Part shown: positions 17,248-25,535 of the stretch, in pieces | Layout of the letters: every line of letters begins with the position of its first letter | Numbering within the stretch: the stretch's first letter is position 1 | Source of the DNA: Luxibacter massiliensis | Lineage (GTDB): Bacteria; Bacillota; Clostridia; Lachnospirales; Lachnospiraceae | Direction: 5' to 3' | DNA: 64,000 bases | Assembly: GCF_900604355.1 (NCBI RefSeq) | Contig: NZ_UWOE01000001.1 | Location: forward strand, 1,550,001 to 1,614,000 | The notes under the pieces: model-generated | Told to the model about the DNA's origin: nothing | The model's database searches: none | What the model saw: only the letters and a program-made list of their open reading frames with translations | Position numbers and translations under genes: made by a program

Positions 17248-18258
17248 ATGGCAAATGTAGGTGTATTGGGAGCGGGAAGCTGGGGGACAGCTTTGGCAGT
17301 TCTCCTCCATGGGAACGGACATCAGGTTACAATCTGGTCAATTGATAATGGGGAAGTGGAGATGCTCTCAGAGAAACGGGAGCATGAAACAAAGCTGCCG
17401 GGAGTCAGGCTTCCAGATGATATGGCAGTCACAAATGAAATCAGTAAAGCGATTGTGGGCCAGGATTTTATGGTATTGGCAGTGCCGTCCCCCTTTACAA
17501 GGTCCACAGCGGCGAAGATGTGCCCCTATGTAAGCCAGGGCCAGATCATTGTGGATGTGGCGAAGGGAATTGAAGAAGCCACTCTTATGACCCTGTCCCA
17601 GCAGATTGAGCAGGAGATCCCTCAGGCAGATGTGGCTGTTTTGTCTGGCCCCAGCCATGCGGAGGAGGTAGGAAGGAAACTTCCGACGACCTGTGTCATT
17701 GGGGCAAAGACAAAAAAAACAGCGGAATATCTGCAGTCTATGTTTATAAGCCGCGTGTTCCGTGTGTACACAAGTCCGGATATACTCGGCATAGAGCTGG
17801 GCGGTTCCCTGAAAAATGTGATAGCACTTGCAGCAGGGATTGCAGACGGCTTAGGCTATGGCGATAACACAAAAGCGGCCCTGATTACCAGGGGCATTGC
17901 AGAGATAGCGAGGCTGGGAGTGAAGATGGGCGGCAAAATAGAGACATTTACCGGACTTACAGGAATCGGCGATCTAATTGTCACCTGCGCCAGCATCCAC
18001 AGCAGGAACCGGAAAGCCGGTTATCTGATTGGACAGGGTAAGACCATGGAAGAGGCCATGGATGAAGTGAAAATGGTGGTGGAAGGTGTATATTCTGCCA
18101 AGGCAGCGGCCAGGCTGGCGGAACAATATGGGGTATCCATGCCTATCGTGTGCCAGGTCAATGCTGTGCTTTTTGAAGGGAAGAACCCGGCTGAGGCAGT
18201 GGATGAACTGATGCTTCGGGAGCTGAAAAGTGAACATTCTTCCCTGCCCTGGGAGTAA
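17248..18258 (+). CDS. gpsA: Glycerol-3-phosphate dehydrogenase [NAD(P)+]
   Basis: Reduces dihydroxyacetone phosphate to sn-glycerol-3-phosphate, the PlsY substrate. The N-terminal Rossmann motif is GAGSWGTALA; later motifs are SGPSHAEEV, LGGSLKNVIALAAGI with the catalytic lysine, and the substrate loop TFTGLTGIGDLIVTC. 336 residues is the normal length. AAAGGAGAG precedes ATG 17248. Confidence 0.97.
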   Translation: MANVGVLGAGSWGTALAVLLHGNGHQVTIWSIDNGEVEMLSEKREHETKLPGVRLPDDMAVTNEISKAIVGQDFMVLAVPSPFTRSTAAKMCPYVSQGQIIVDVAKGIEEATLMTLSQQIEQEIPQADVAVLSGPSHAEEVGRKLPTTCVIGAKTKKTAEYLQSMFISRVFRVYTSPDILGIELGGSLKNVIALAAGIADGLGYGDNTKAALITRGIAEIARLGVKMGGKIETFTGLTGIGDLIVTCASIHSRNRKAGYLIGQGKTMEEAMDEVKMVVEGVYSAKAAARLAEQYGVSMPIVCQVNAVLFEGKNPAEAVDELMLRELKSEHSSLPWE

Positions 18259-18302
18259 AAAGCAGGCCTTGGCCAATTTTGGGATTCTTGATTAAGTTTC
18301 AG

Positions 18303-18331
18303 GCATATTCCCCCTTTTCTGTGCATACATT
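18303..18331 (+). promoter_or_regulatory. Sigma-E (mother cell) promoter of spoIVA
   Basis: GCATATT (18303-18309), 14-bp spacer, CATACATT (18324-18331). This fits the known sporulation sigma-E consensus (KMATATT-N14-CATACAMT) very closely and lies about 30 bases before the spoIVA start. Confidence 0.8.
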
Positions 18332-18359
18332 TGTATCAGCAGAACAAGGGGGTATTTTT

Positions 18360-19832
18360 ATGGATTCATTTCAGCTATACAAAGACATGAAAGCAAGAAC
18401 AAACGGAGAAATTTATATTGGGGTGGTTGGCCCTGTTCGGACAGGCAAGTCAACCTTTATCAAAAGATTTATGGATCTCCTGGTGCTCCCCAATATGACT
18501 GACGAGCACGCAAAAGAGAGAACCCAAGATGAGCTGCCGCAGTCTGCATCTGGCACGACGATTATGACCACTGAACCCAAATTTGTGCCCAAAGAGGCGG
18601 CCTCCATCCGTTTGTCTGAGGATGTGGAGGTGAAGATCCGGCTTATTGACTGTGTGGGTTATATGGTGGAGGGAGCTTCAGGGCATATCGAAAATGATGC
18701 GGAACGGCAGGTCAAAACACCCTGGTTTGAGTATGAAATTCCATTTACAAAGGCGGCCGCCATCGGGACACAGAAGGTGATCCATGACCATGCCACTATC
18801 GGATTTGTTGTCACTACAGATGGAAGCATCGGGGGACTGCCCCGGGAGAATTATATTGCGGCGGAAGAGAAAACAATCAAAGAGTTACAGTCAATCGGGA
18901 AACCCTTTATTGTTCTTTTAAATTCCCAGAAACCTTATAGCGAGGAGACAAAGGCGCTGGGGGAGGAGCTGGAGGATAAATATCAGGTGTCAGTGGTGCC
19001 TGTGAATTGTGAACAGCTCAGGACAGAGGATATACATAATATTATGCGTCAGGTGCTGTTTGAGTTTCCTATTGCGGAGGTGGAGTTCTACATTCCCAAA
19101 TGGGTGGAAATGCTCTCCCGGGAGCATAGGATCAAGGCCGACTTGCTTCAAAACGTGAAGGATATTATGGGGACTATGACGGATATACGCAGTGCTTCCA
19201 GGGAGGCGCCTCAGACAGAAAGTCCTTACATAGACCAGATCCAGGTGGATAAAATCGAGATGGATACAGGAAGAGTCCAGATACGCATTGGGTTTGCACA
19301 GAAATACTACTATGAGGTGCTCAGTGAACTGACAGGCACGCAGATCCAAGGAGAATACGAACTGATTTCCGCGATGAAAGAGCTGGCCTCTATGAAGGAA
19401 GAGTATACACAAATCAAGGACGCCTTTGCTGATGTAAAGATGAAAGGTTATGGCGTAGTGAGTCCGAAGAAGGAGGAGATAACCCTGGAGGAGCCGCAGA
19501 TTATTAAACAGGGCAATAAATATGGTGTAAAAATACATTCTGAGGCTCCGTCCATCCATATGATACGGGCCAATATTGAGACAGAAATCGCTCCCATTGT
19601 GGGGAATGAGAGGCAGGCCCAGGATCTGGTGGAATATATTAAAGCGGAAAGTGAGACCCCGGAGGGAGTATGGGGCACCAATATATTTGGGAAATCTATC
19701 GAGGATTTGGTTATGGATGGCATGAGGAATAAGATTACTACTATAAATGATGAGAGCCAGGTAAAACTCCAGGATACTATGCAGAAAATTGTAAATGACA
19801 GCAACGGCGGGCTGGTTTGTATTATTATTTAA
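18360..19832 (+). CDS. spoIVA: Stage IV sporulation protein A
   Basis: The ATPase that polymerises around the forespore and forms the base of the spore coat. 490 residues, close to the Bacillus protein (492). Walker A is GPVRTGKS at residues 24-31 and a DCVGYMVEG switch follows. The C-terminus (MQKIVNDSNGGLVCIII) is the conserved membrane-targeting end. ATG 18360 is taken because AAGGGGG precedes it and the protein then starts MDSFQLYKDM. Its presence shows the organism forms, or recently formed, endospores. Confidence 0.96.
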   Translation: MDSFQLYKDMKARTNGEIYIGVVGPVRTGKSTFIKRFMDLLVLPNMTDEHAKERTQDELPQSASGTTIMTTEPKFVPKEAASIRLSEDVEVKIRLIDCVGYMVEGASGHIENDAERQVKTPWFEYEIPFTKAAAIGTQKVIHDHATIGFVVTTDGSIGGLPRENYIAAEEKTIKELQSIGKPFIVLLNSQKPYSEETKALGEELEDKYQVSVVPVNCEQLRTEDIHNIMRQVLFEFPIAEVEFYIPKWVEMLSREHRIKADLLQNVKDIMGTMTDIRSASREAPQTESPYIDQIQVDKIEMDTGRVQIRIGFAQKYYYEVLSELTGTQIQGEYELISAMKELASMKEEYTQIKDAFADVKMKGYGVVSPKKEEITLEEPQIIKQGNKYGVKIHSEAPSIHMIRANIETEIAPIVGNERQAQDLVEYIKAESETPEGVWGTNIFGKSIEDLVMDGMRNKITTINDESQVKLQDTMQKIVNDSNGGLVCIII

Positions 19833-19903
19833 TTCCTAAGTCTGTCCCAGATGGCCAGGCCATAAAATACATTGTTTTACGGGAATTTTTATAAAAATTT
19901 TTA

Positions 19904-19932
19904 TTGTTAGTTATATCAACAGGAGGTATAAT
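19904..19932 (+). promoter_or_regulatory. Promoter for the nucleoside salvage operon
   Basis: TTGTTA (19904-19909), 17-bp spacer, TATAAT (19927-19932), starting transcription about 110 bases before pnp, so that the long hairpin at 19981-20025 falls in the leader. Confidence 0.7.
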
Positions 19933-19980
19933 AGTCAACAGATATATAGAAGGGGGTGCCCTCAGGCATGCCGAAATACG

Positions 19981-20025
19981 TTCCCTGCCTTTATCTGCAG
20001 ATAGCGCGCAGATAAAGGCAGGGAA
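19981..20025 (+). promoter_or_regulatory. Perfect 18-bp hairpin in the pnp leader
   Basis: TTCCCTGCCTTTATCTGC (19981-19998) is repeated exactly as its complement at 20008-20025 around a 9-nt loop (AGATAGCGC). No T-run follows, so it is not a terminator. It ends 26 bases before the pnp ATG and could act as an RNase III site, an mRNA stabiliser, or a protein operator. Confidence 0.7.
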
Positions 20026-20051
20026 TATACGACAGAGACAGGAGAGATAAG

Positions 20052-20876
20052 ATGAGCAAGCAATTTGAAAAATTGACAGAATGTTATAAATATTATCGGT
20101 CCGTGACAGATTTTGTACCGTCATCAGGGTTAATCCTTGGTTCAGGACTGGGGAATTATGCAAAAAATATGAGAGTTCTCTGGGAGATCCCATATGGGAG
20201 TATCCCCGGATTCCCTGTATCCACAGTGGAGGGGCATGACGGGAGGTTTCTCCTTGGTTATATAGGGGACGTCCCTGCAGTGGTAATGAAGGGGCGGGTA
20301 CACTATTACGAAGGATATCCGATCTCGGATGTTGTGCTTCCAGTCAGGCTGATGAAGATGATGGGAATCAAAAGCCTTTTTCTCACCAATGCGGCGGGGG
20401 GGATCAACAGAGAGTTCAGGGAAGGGGACTTTATGATGATAACAGACCAGATTTCTAATTTTGTCCCATCCCCCCTAATTGGCGAAAATATTTCTGAACT
20501 TGGCACCAGGTTCCCGGATATGACCCACATATATGACCTTGGGTTACAGGACCTGATACGCAGGACAGCCAGCCAGGAGAAGATAAGGCTTAAGGAAGGG
20601 GTATATGTCCAGACAACGGGGCCTAATTTTGAGAGTCCTGCTGAGATCCGCATGTTTGCTGCGCTGGGGGCCGATGCGGTGGGCATGAGTACTGCCTGCG
20701 AGGCCATTGCTGCCAGACATGCTGGTGTGAAGGTATGTGGTATTTCTTGTATTTCTAATATGGCATGTGGGATCACTGGGGAAGAGCTGAGCCATTTAGA
20801 CGTACAGGCTGTGGCCGACAGAAGGGGTGAGGAGTTTCAGCGGCTTGTCACAAAAATAATAGAAAAACTGGGTTAA
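20052..20876 (+). CDS. punA: Purine-nucleoside phosphorylase
   Basis: Splits purine nucleosides with phosphate into base and (deoxy)ribose-1-phosphate. The trimeric-type PNP motifs are present: LILGSGLGNYA (phosphate loop), VEGHDGR, TNAAGGINREF and VGMSTACEAI. 274 residues fits the family. It is followed by an MTA/SAH deaminase gene, so both act in nucleoside salvage. Confidence 0.93.
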   Translation: MSKQFEKLTECYKYYRSVTDFVPSSGLILGSGLGNYAKNMRVLWEIPYGSIPGFPVSTVEGHDGRFLLGYIGDVPAVVMKGRVHYYEGYPISDVVLPVRLMKMMGIKSLFLTNAAGGINREFREGDFMMITDQISNFVPSPLIGENISELGTRFPDMTHIYDLGLQDLIRRTASQEKIRLKEGVYVQTTGPNFESPAEIRMFAALGADAVGMSTACEAIAARHAGVKVCGISCISNMACGITGEELSHLDVQAVADRRGEEFQRLVTKIIEKLG

Positions 20877-20965
20877 GCTGCATTACGTGCAGATGTGCGG
20901 GCTGACAAAAGATATCCCGATAGACGGGACGGGCCTAAAGGACATATAGAAGAGAGGAGTTAAGG

Positions 20966-22243
20966 ATGAACATCAGAATTTACAATGTCAGGATTTTGAC
21001 AATGGAGCCAGGAAAAGATATTTTCCGGGGAGAGGTGTGGGTGAAAGGGGATACCATTGGATATGTAGGCCCTACAGTCCTCCATACATCAGAGAAATGG
21101 GACAGGGAGATTGATGGGCAGGGGAATCTTTTGATGCCTGGCTTTAAGAATGCACATACCCATTCCGCCATGACTTTCCTGCGTTCCCATGCAGACGACA
21201 TGAAGCTGGATGAGTGGCTGAACAACCGTGTGTTTCCGGCTGAGGCGAAGCTGACAGGAGAAGATATTTATTGGCTGAATAAGCTGGCTTTTATGGAATA
21301 TCTCACAAGTGGAATTACGGCAGCATTTGATATGTATATCAATAAGGCGGCAGGGGAGAGGGCTGCCGTGGATACAGGGTTCAGAATGGTACTCTGTGAG
21401 AGCATCAATGATTTTGGCGGCACCCTTGAGGAGGCCGAAGCTGATTATAAGAGGTACAATAAAGATCCGGACAGGCTGGTTTCCTACCAGCTTGGCTTCC
21501 ACGCTGAATATACCACAGGAAAGTCCATGATGGAAGGACTGGCTGCGCTTTCCGGCAGATATAAGATCCCCGTGTATGTACACTGTTCAGAGACAAGAAA
21601 AGAAGTGGAGGGATGCAGGGACAGGACGGGCATGTCCCCAGTGGCCTATATGGAATCCTTAGGCCTTTTCAGCCACGGCGGCGGATTGTTCCATGGCGTG
21701 CATATGGATGAGGGGGATTTTGATATTGTAAAGGAAAAGGGACTGTATATTGTGACTAACCCGGCCTCAAATCTGAAGCTTGCCAGCGGCATAGCGCCGG
21801 TAAAGCGGTACCTGGATATGGACATACCGGTTGCCATTGGGACCGATGGGCCTGCCAGCAATAACTGCCTGGATATGTTCAGGGAAATGTTCCTGGTAAC
21901 TGGGCTCCAGAAAGTGCTCTGTGATGACCCGGAAGCAGTGCCGGCATTGGAAGTGCTGAAGATGGCCATTGTAAATGGGGCCCACGCAATGGGACTGCCG
22001 GAATGTGACAGCCTGGCAGAGGGGAAGAAAGCTGATATGGTGCTTATAGACCTGCAGCAGCCCAATATGCAGCCCCTCCAGAATATAGAAAAGAATTTGG
22101 TTTACAGTGGCAGTAAACAGAATGTGAAGATGACGATGGTTGGGGGGAAAGTCCTCTATGAAGATGGCGCCTATTATCTGGATTCATCCAAAGAAGAGAT
22201 TTTTGCAAGGGCAAACGAGTCTGCAAGGCGTATTCTAGGCTGA
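20966..22243 (+). CDS. mtaD: 5-methylthioadenosine/S-adenosylhomocysteine deaminase family amidohydrolase
   Basis: 425-residue zinc amidohydrolase of the TrzN/MtaD/guanine-deaminase-like group. Metal ligands are visible in NAHTHSAM, HCSET and GTDGPAS, with the characteristic LVYSGSKQNVKMTMVGGKV C-terminus. By context (behind a purine nucleoside phosphorylase) it probably deaminates adenosine-type nucleosides such as MTA or SAH to inosine derivatives. Exact substrate choice within this family cannot be settled from motifs. Confidence 0.85.
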   Translation: MNIRIYNVRILTMEPGKDIFRGEVWVKGDTIGYVGPTVLHTSEKWDREIDGQGNLLMPGFKNAHTHSAMTFLRSHADDMKLDEWLNNRVFPAEAKLTGEDIYWLNKLAFMEYLTSGITAAFDMYINKAAGERAAVDTGFRMVLCESINDFGGTLEEAEADYKRYNKDPDRLVSYQLGFHAEYTTGKSMMEGLAALSGRYKIPVYVHCSETRKEVEGCRDRTGMSPVAYMESLGLFSHGGGLFHGVHMDEGDFDIVKEKGLYIVTNPASNLKLASGIAPVKRYLDMDIPVAIGTDGPASNNCLDMFREMFLVTGLQKVLCDDPEAVPALEVLKMAIVNGAHAMGLPECDSLAEGKKADMVLIDLQQPNMQPLQNIEKNLVYSGSKQNVKMTMVGGKVLYEDGAYYLDSSKEEIFARANESARRILG

Positions 22244-22268
22244 TTGGGATAGAAAAGGAGTACGGTAG

Positions 22269-22733
22269 ATGAAAGCAGCAATATTTACATTAGATACGGG
22301 GTTATATTTGTCAAAGAAGGAGAGCGCCGCGGCCGGCGCACTTAAAAGGGTGTTGGAGCAGGTAGGCTTTGAAGTCAAAGCGGCCGGTGTGCTCCCAGAG
22401 GATCAAAAGGTAGCCATGGCGGTACTTAAAAGGCTGGCAGATTCCAAAGCAGTAGATTTAATTCTGACGACAGGCGCTGTGGAAGTGGGACGCCGCGACT
22501 GTGCACCTGAGGTGGTCAGGGGAACAGCGGACAGGCTTCTGCCAGGCATACCGGAGGCTGTCAGAGCCTATAATATCCGCCATACAAAGCAGGCAATGCT
22601 TGACCGTTCTGAGGCGGGGGTGCGCAACCGTACGTTGATGGTGAACCTGCCAAAGAGCGCAAAGGCCGCCAAGGAGAGCCTGGAATATATCCTGCCGGAA
22701 ATCGTGCGGGCAGTGGAGATGTTGGATGTATGA
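22269..22733 (+). CDS. MogA/MoaB-like domain protein with altered active-site loop
   Basis: 154 residues with the MoCF-biosynthesis fold: ILTTGAVEVGRRDCAPE near residue 65-80, PGIPEAVR, and RNRTLMVNLPKSAKA near the end. True molybdopterin adenylyltransferases carry LTTGGTG at the first motif; here the glycine-rich GGTG is replaced by GAVE. No other molybdenum cofactor gene is nearby. It is translated just ahead of an overlapping MBL gene and behind nucleoside salvage genes, so a role outside molybdenum metabolism is possible (inference). Confidence 0.7.
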   Translation: MKAAIFTLDTGLYLSKKESAAAGALKRVLEQVGFEVKAAGVLPEDQKVAMAVLKRLADSKAVDLILTTGAVEVGRRDCAPEVVRGTADRLLPGIPEAVRAYNIRHTKQAMLDRSEAGVRNRTLMVNLPKSAKAAKESLEYILPEIVRAVEMLDV

Positions 22734-23524
22734 TGAAAGTAACATATTTAAGCCATAGTGGGTTTCTTGTGGAGTGCAGTGGGACGTCCCCCGAAGTATG
22801 TCCTGTGGGGCAGGCGGACACGGAAGTATGGGATAAGATTTACTTATTATTTGATTTCTATAAGGGCAGCCTGCCCCAGATGGACAAGGATGCAAAGCTG
22901 CTGGCTTTTGCAAGCCACGCACACTACGATCATTTCAGGAAAGATATTTTTGACCTGCTAAGGCCCAGGGGGCAGGTCACATTTATTGTGTCAGATGACG
23001 TGGCCCTAGAGCCGGCGGAAGACATAATCTTTATGGGGCCTGGCGAGGAAATAAGTATTTCAGGATGTTCTATACGCACATTGCGCTCAACAGATGAAGG
23101 GGTTGCCTTTCTTGTCATGTGTGCAGGACACAGAATTTACCATGCAGGTGATTTGAACTGGTGGCATTGGGAAGAGGAGGGCCAGGCATATAATACAAAA
23201 ATGCGGCGGAGTTATCAGCAGGAGATCAACAAACTTTCAGGCATGGAAATTGACGCCGCTTTCATACCAGTAGATCCCCGCCTTGGCGACGCTTATGTAA
23301 AGGGGTTGGATTGTTTTATGAGGCGGACGAATACAAAAGCTGTATTTCCCATGCATTTCTGGGGGAATTATGGGATCTTCGACAGGCTGGAACTGGAAGA
23401 GTGCACTCGGGAATACAGGGACCGGATCTGCCCCATACACAGGGAAGGGCAGGAGTTTATCCTGGAGAAAAAAACGGAGAAGACTTTTCAAGAATATATC
23501 CGAGAGGGAGGATGGAGTGAATAA
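22730..23524 (+). CDS. MBL-fold metallohydrolase
   Basis: 264-residue metallo-beta-lactamase fold enzyme. The metal motif HAHYDH is near residue 63, a further histidine is in the YHAGDLNWWHW loop and the C-terminal half has FPMHFWGNYG. The family hydrolyses varied ester and phosphodiester bonds; I cannot assign a substrate. It overlaps the MoaB-like gene by four bases, and rnhA starts immediately after it, so the three are cotranscribed. Confidence 0.8.
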   Translation: MMKVTYLSHSGFLVECSGTSPEVCPVGQADTEVWDKIYLLFDFYKGSLPQMDKDAKLLAFASHAHYDHFRKDIFDLLRPRGQVTFIVSDDVALEPAEDIIFMGPGEEISISGCSIRTLRSTDEGVAFLVMCAGHRIYHAGDLNWWHWEEEGQAYNTKMRRSYQQEINKLSGMEIDAAFIPVDPRLGDAYVKGLDCFMRRTNTKAVFPMHFWGNYGIFDRLELEECTREYRDRICPIHREGQEFILEKKTEKTFQEYIREGGWSE

Positions 23525-24010
23525 TTGGCTATGCATGTAAAAATATACACAGACGGGGCGGCACGGGGCAACCCGGAGGGGCCGGGCGGATATGGGGCTG
23601 TTCTGGAATATATAGATAAAAAGGGCGAACTGCACACAAAGGAACTGTCTCAGGGTTATATAAAGACAACAAACAACAGAATGGAGCTGATGGCAGTGAT
23701 ATGCGCCCTGGAGGCACTGAACCGGCCCTGCACAGTGGAGGTATATTCCGACTCCAAATATGTGGTAGATGCATTTAACCAGCACTGGGTGGATAGCTGG
23801 CTGAAAAAGGGATGGAAACGGGGAAAGAATGAACCTGTAAAGAATGTGGATCTGTGGAAAAGGCTGCTGCTGGCAAAGGAGAAGCACAGTGTAAGCTTTC
23901 ACTGGGTCAAAGGCCATGACGGCCATTTGCAGAATGAAAGGTGCGATGAACTGGCGACAGGTGCAGCTGACGGCGGAAACTTAATTCCAGATGAGATAAG
24001 CGAGGTATAA
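23525..24010 (+). CDS. rnhA: Ribonuclease HI
   Basis: Degrades RNA in RNA-DNA hybrids, for example Okazaki primers. All four acidic residues of the RNase H site are visible: YTDGAARGNP, NNRMELMAV, YSDSKYVVDA and the final ERCDELA after WVKGHDGH. 161 residues. TTG 23525 has GGAG seven bases upstream; ATG 23531, two codons later, is the alternative start. Confidence 0.95.
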   Translation: MAMHVKIYTDGAARGNPEGPGGYGAVLEYIDKKGELHTKELSQGYIKTTNNRMELMAVICALEALNRPCTVEVYSDSKYVVDAFNQHWVDSWLKKGWKRGKNEPVKNVDLWKRLLLAKEKHSVSFHWVKGHDGHLQNERCDELATGAADGGNLIPDEISEV

Positions 24011-24013
24011 CTT

Positions 24014-24763
24014 TTGGAGAGACAGCAGAAAACGAAGGGATTAAACCGGGACTTTATTAAATATTGCGCTATGTTTACTATGTTCCTGAATCATTTCGCC
24101 ACAGCCTTTTTGAGTCCCGGGACAGTTCTGTACGAAGTGTTGATTGATATAGGATATTTTACAGCAGTTACGATGTGCTATTTTCTTGTGGAAGGCTACT
24201 ACTATACGCATTCTAAAAAGAAATATGCCTGGCGGCTTTTTATTTTTGCTTTGATTTCTGAAGTGCCCTATTGCCTGGCATTGGGGGTCATTATGCTGAA
24301 TATGATGTTTACCCTGCTTTTGTGTTTCTTTATTTTGCTTGTGCTGGATGACCAGAGTTTGGGAAAGGTAAAGTATGTCCTTACAGTCCTTTTAGTGCTT
24401 GCATCCATATTTTCTGACTGGGCGCTGTTGGCGCCGGTATTCACCATTATGTTCTACACATGGAAGGATGACAGGGGAAAGACGGCCCTGGCCTTTGGTG
24501 TGGCTGCAGCCTTGTTTTTTGGCTTCAATATGCTGTCTTATACAGGCATTTATCCTGCAGCGGAAGCATTTCTGCGGTCTGTGGCTGCATCTCTGGGAAT
24601 TGTGGTTTCAGGGATTGTAATTTTAAATTTCTATAACGGAAAACAGGCTGCGGGAGGCCGCAAATTTTCAAAATGGTTTTTCTATATATTTTATCCTGGG
24701 CACCTGCTTCTGATCGCAGCCATACGCTTTAGTGTGGACGGGCTTCCCGGTATATTTTTATAG
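24014..24763 (+). CDS. TraX-like membrane protein
   Basis: 249 residues, mostly hydrophobic, with about seven predicted membrane helices. The opening LNRDFIKYCAMFTMFLNHFA is the signature of the TraX family (named for F-pilin acetylation; chromosomal members in Firmicutes have no proven role and probably acylate an envelope component). It starts at TTG 24014, with GAGG eight bases upstream, four bases after rnhA. No conjugation genes are nearby, so the name reflects family only. The 171 bases between its stop and rnpB hold no gene. Confidence 0.8.
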   Translation: MERQQKTKGLNRDFIKYCAMFTMFLNHFATAFLSPGTVLYEVLIDIGYFTAVTMCYFLVEGYYYTHSKKKYAWRLFIFALISEVPYCLALGVIMLNMMFTLLLCFFILLVLDDQSLGKVKYVLTVLLVLASIFSDWALLAPVFTIMFYTWKDDRGKTALAFGVAAALFFGFNMLSYTGIYPAAEAFLRSVAASLGIVVSGIVILNFYNGKQAAGGRKFSKWFFYIFYPGHLLLIAAIRFSVDGLPGIFL

Positions 24764-24895
24764 TGAGGGGCAGGACAAAGATGCATTTGATTGGGCATAC
24801 GGATGTGCCTGGACAATCTCCCCATATATGTCCGGGGTACCTTTTAATTCATGCCCCAAAGGGCCGGCAAGGTTTAGGAATTCAAGGTGAACATA

Positions 24896-24924
24896 TGGAC
24901 ATAACAGAGAATCCATAGTATAAT
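24896..24924 (+). promoter_or_regulatory. Promoter of rnpB
   Basis: TGGACA (24896-24901), 17-bp spacer, TATAAT (24919-24924), placing the start about ten bases before the first helix of the RNA. Confidence 0.75.
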
Positions 24925-24934
24925 ATAAAACTGT

Positions 24935-25412
24935 GTTAAGTAAGACAGACAATCGCGGCTGCAGGCGCCGAAAGGCCGCAGACGAGGAAAGTCCGGGCTT
25001 CACAGGGCAGGATGCCGGATAACGTCCGGTGGAGGTGACTCCAAGGCCAGTGCAACAGAAATAAACCGCATGGGCAGAGTGCTTGGCGAAATATTTTCAG
25101 GCCGAGTGCAGGCAAGATCCAGACACTTGAGGAGGCAGACCTGAATCTAGTGCCCGGATGATGCCAGGGCAATACACTTCTAAGAGTATTTCGCCAAGTG
25201 TTCTGCACATGTAAGGGTGGAAAGGCAGTGTAAGAGACTACCGCCTCGCTGGTAACAGGGAGGGCACATGTAAACCCCATCCGAAGCAAGACCGAATAAA
25301 AGCAATGTGGCTGCCCGTCACGCTTTAGGTAGGTCGCTTGAGCCTGGCGGTGACGCCAGGCCTAGATAGATGATTGTCCAACGACATAACCCGGCTTACC
25401 GTCTTGCTTAAC
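24935..25412 (+). ncRNA. rnpB: RNase P RNA
   Basis: Catalytic RNA that removes the 5' leader from tRNA precursors. The conserved GAGGAAAGTCC core is near 24984, GTAAGGGTGGAAAGG and TAAACCCCATCCG in the middle, and the 3' consensus GATGATTGTCC followed by ACATAACCCGGCTTAC near the end. The outer helix pairs 24935-24946 (GTTAAGTAAGAC) with 25401-25412 (GTCTTGCTTAAC, one wobble), which I use as ends. The insert pairing ACTTGGCGAAATA-type arms (25080-25093 with 25186-25200) forms an extended stem. Exact mature ends are uncertain by a few bases. Confidence 0.95.
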
Positions 25413-25430
25413 CTCATAGAGTATGCTGCG

Positions 25431-25460
25431 GCGCCCCAGGTATCTGCGGGCGTTGTTTTG
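25431..25460 (+). terminator. Possible terminator after rnpB
   Basis: GCGCCC (25431-25436) pairs with GGGCGT (25448-25453) and is followed by TTGTTTTG. Short stem, so moderate support. The rest of the 25413-25535 gap shows nothing else clear. Confidence 0.45.
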
Positions 25461-25535
25461 ATTATGTCCGGGGCATCCCGCAATACCATGCCTTTAGGAC
25501 ATACCATGAACAAATAGAAAGGAATATATAGGAAC

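Noticed and set aside
24014..24763. Conjugation function for the TraX-like protein
   Set aside because: No pilus or transfer genes nearby; TraX-like proteins are common in Firmicute chromosomes.
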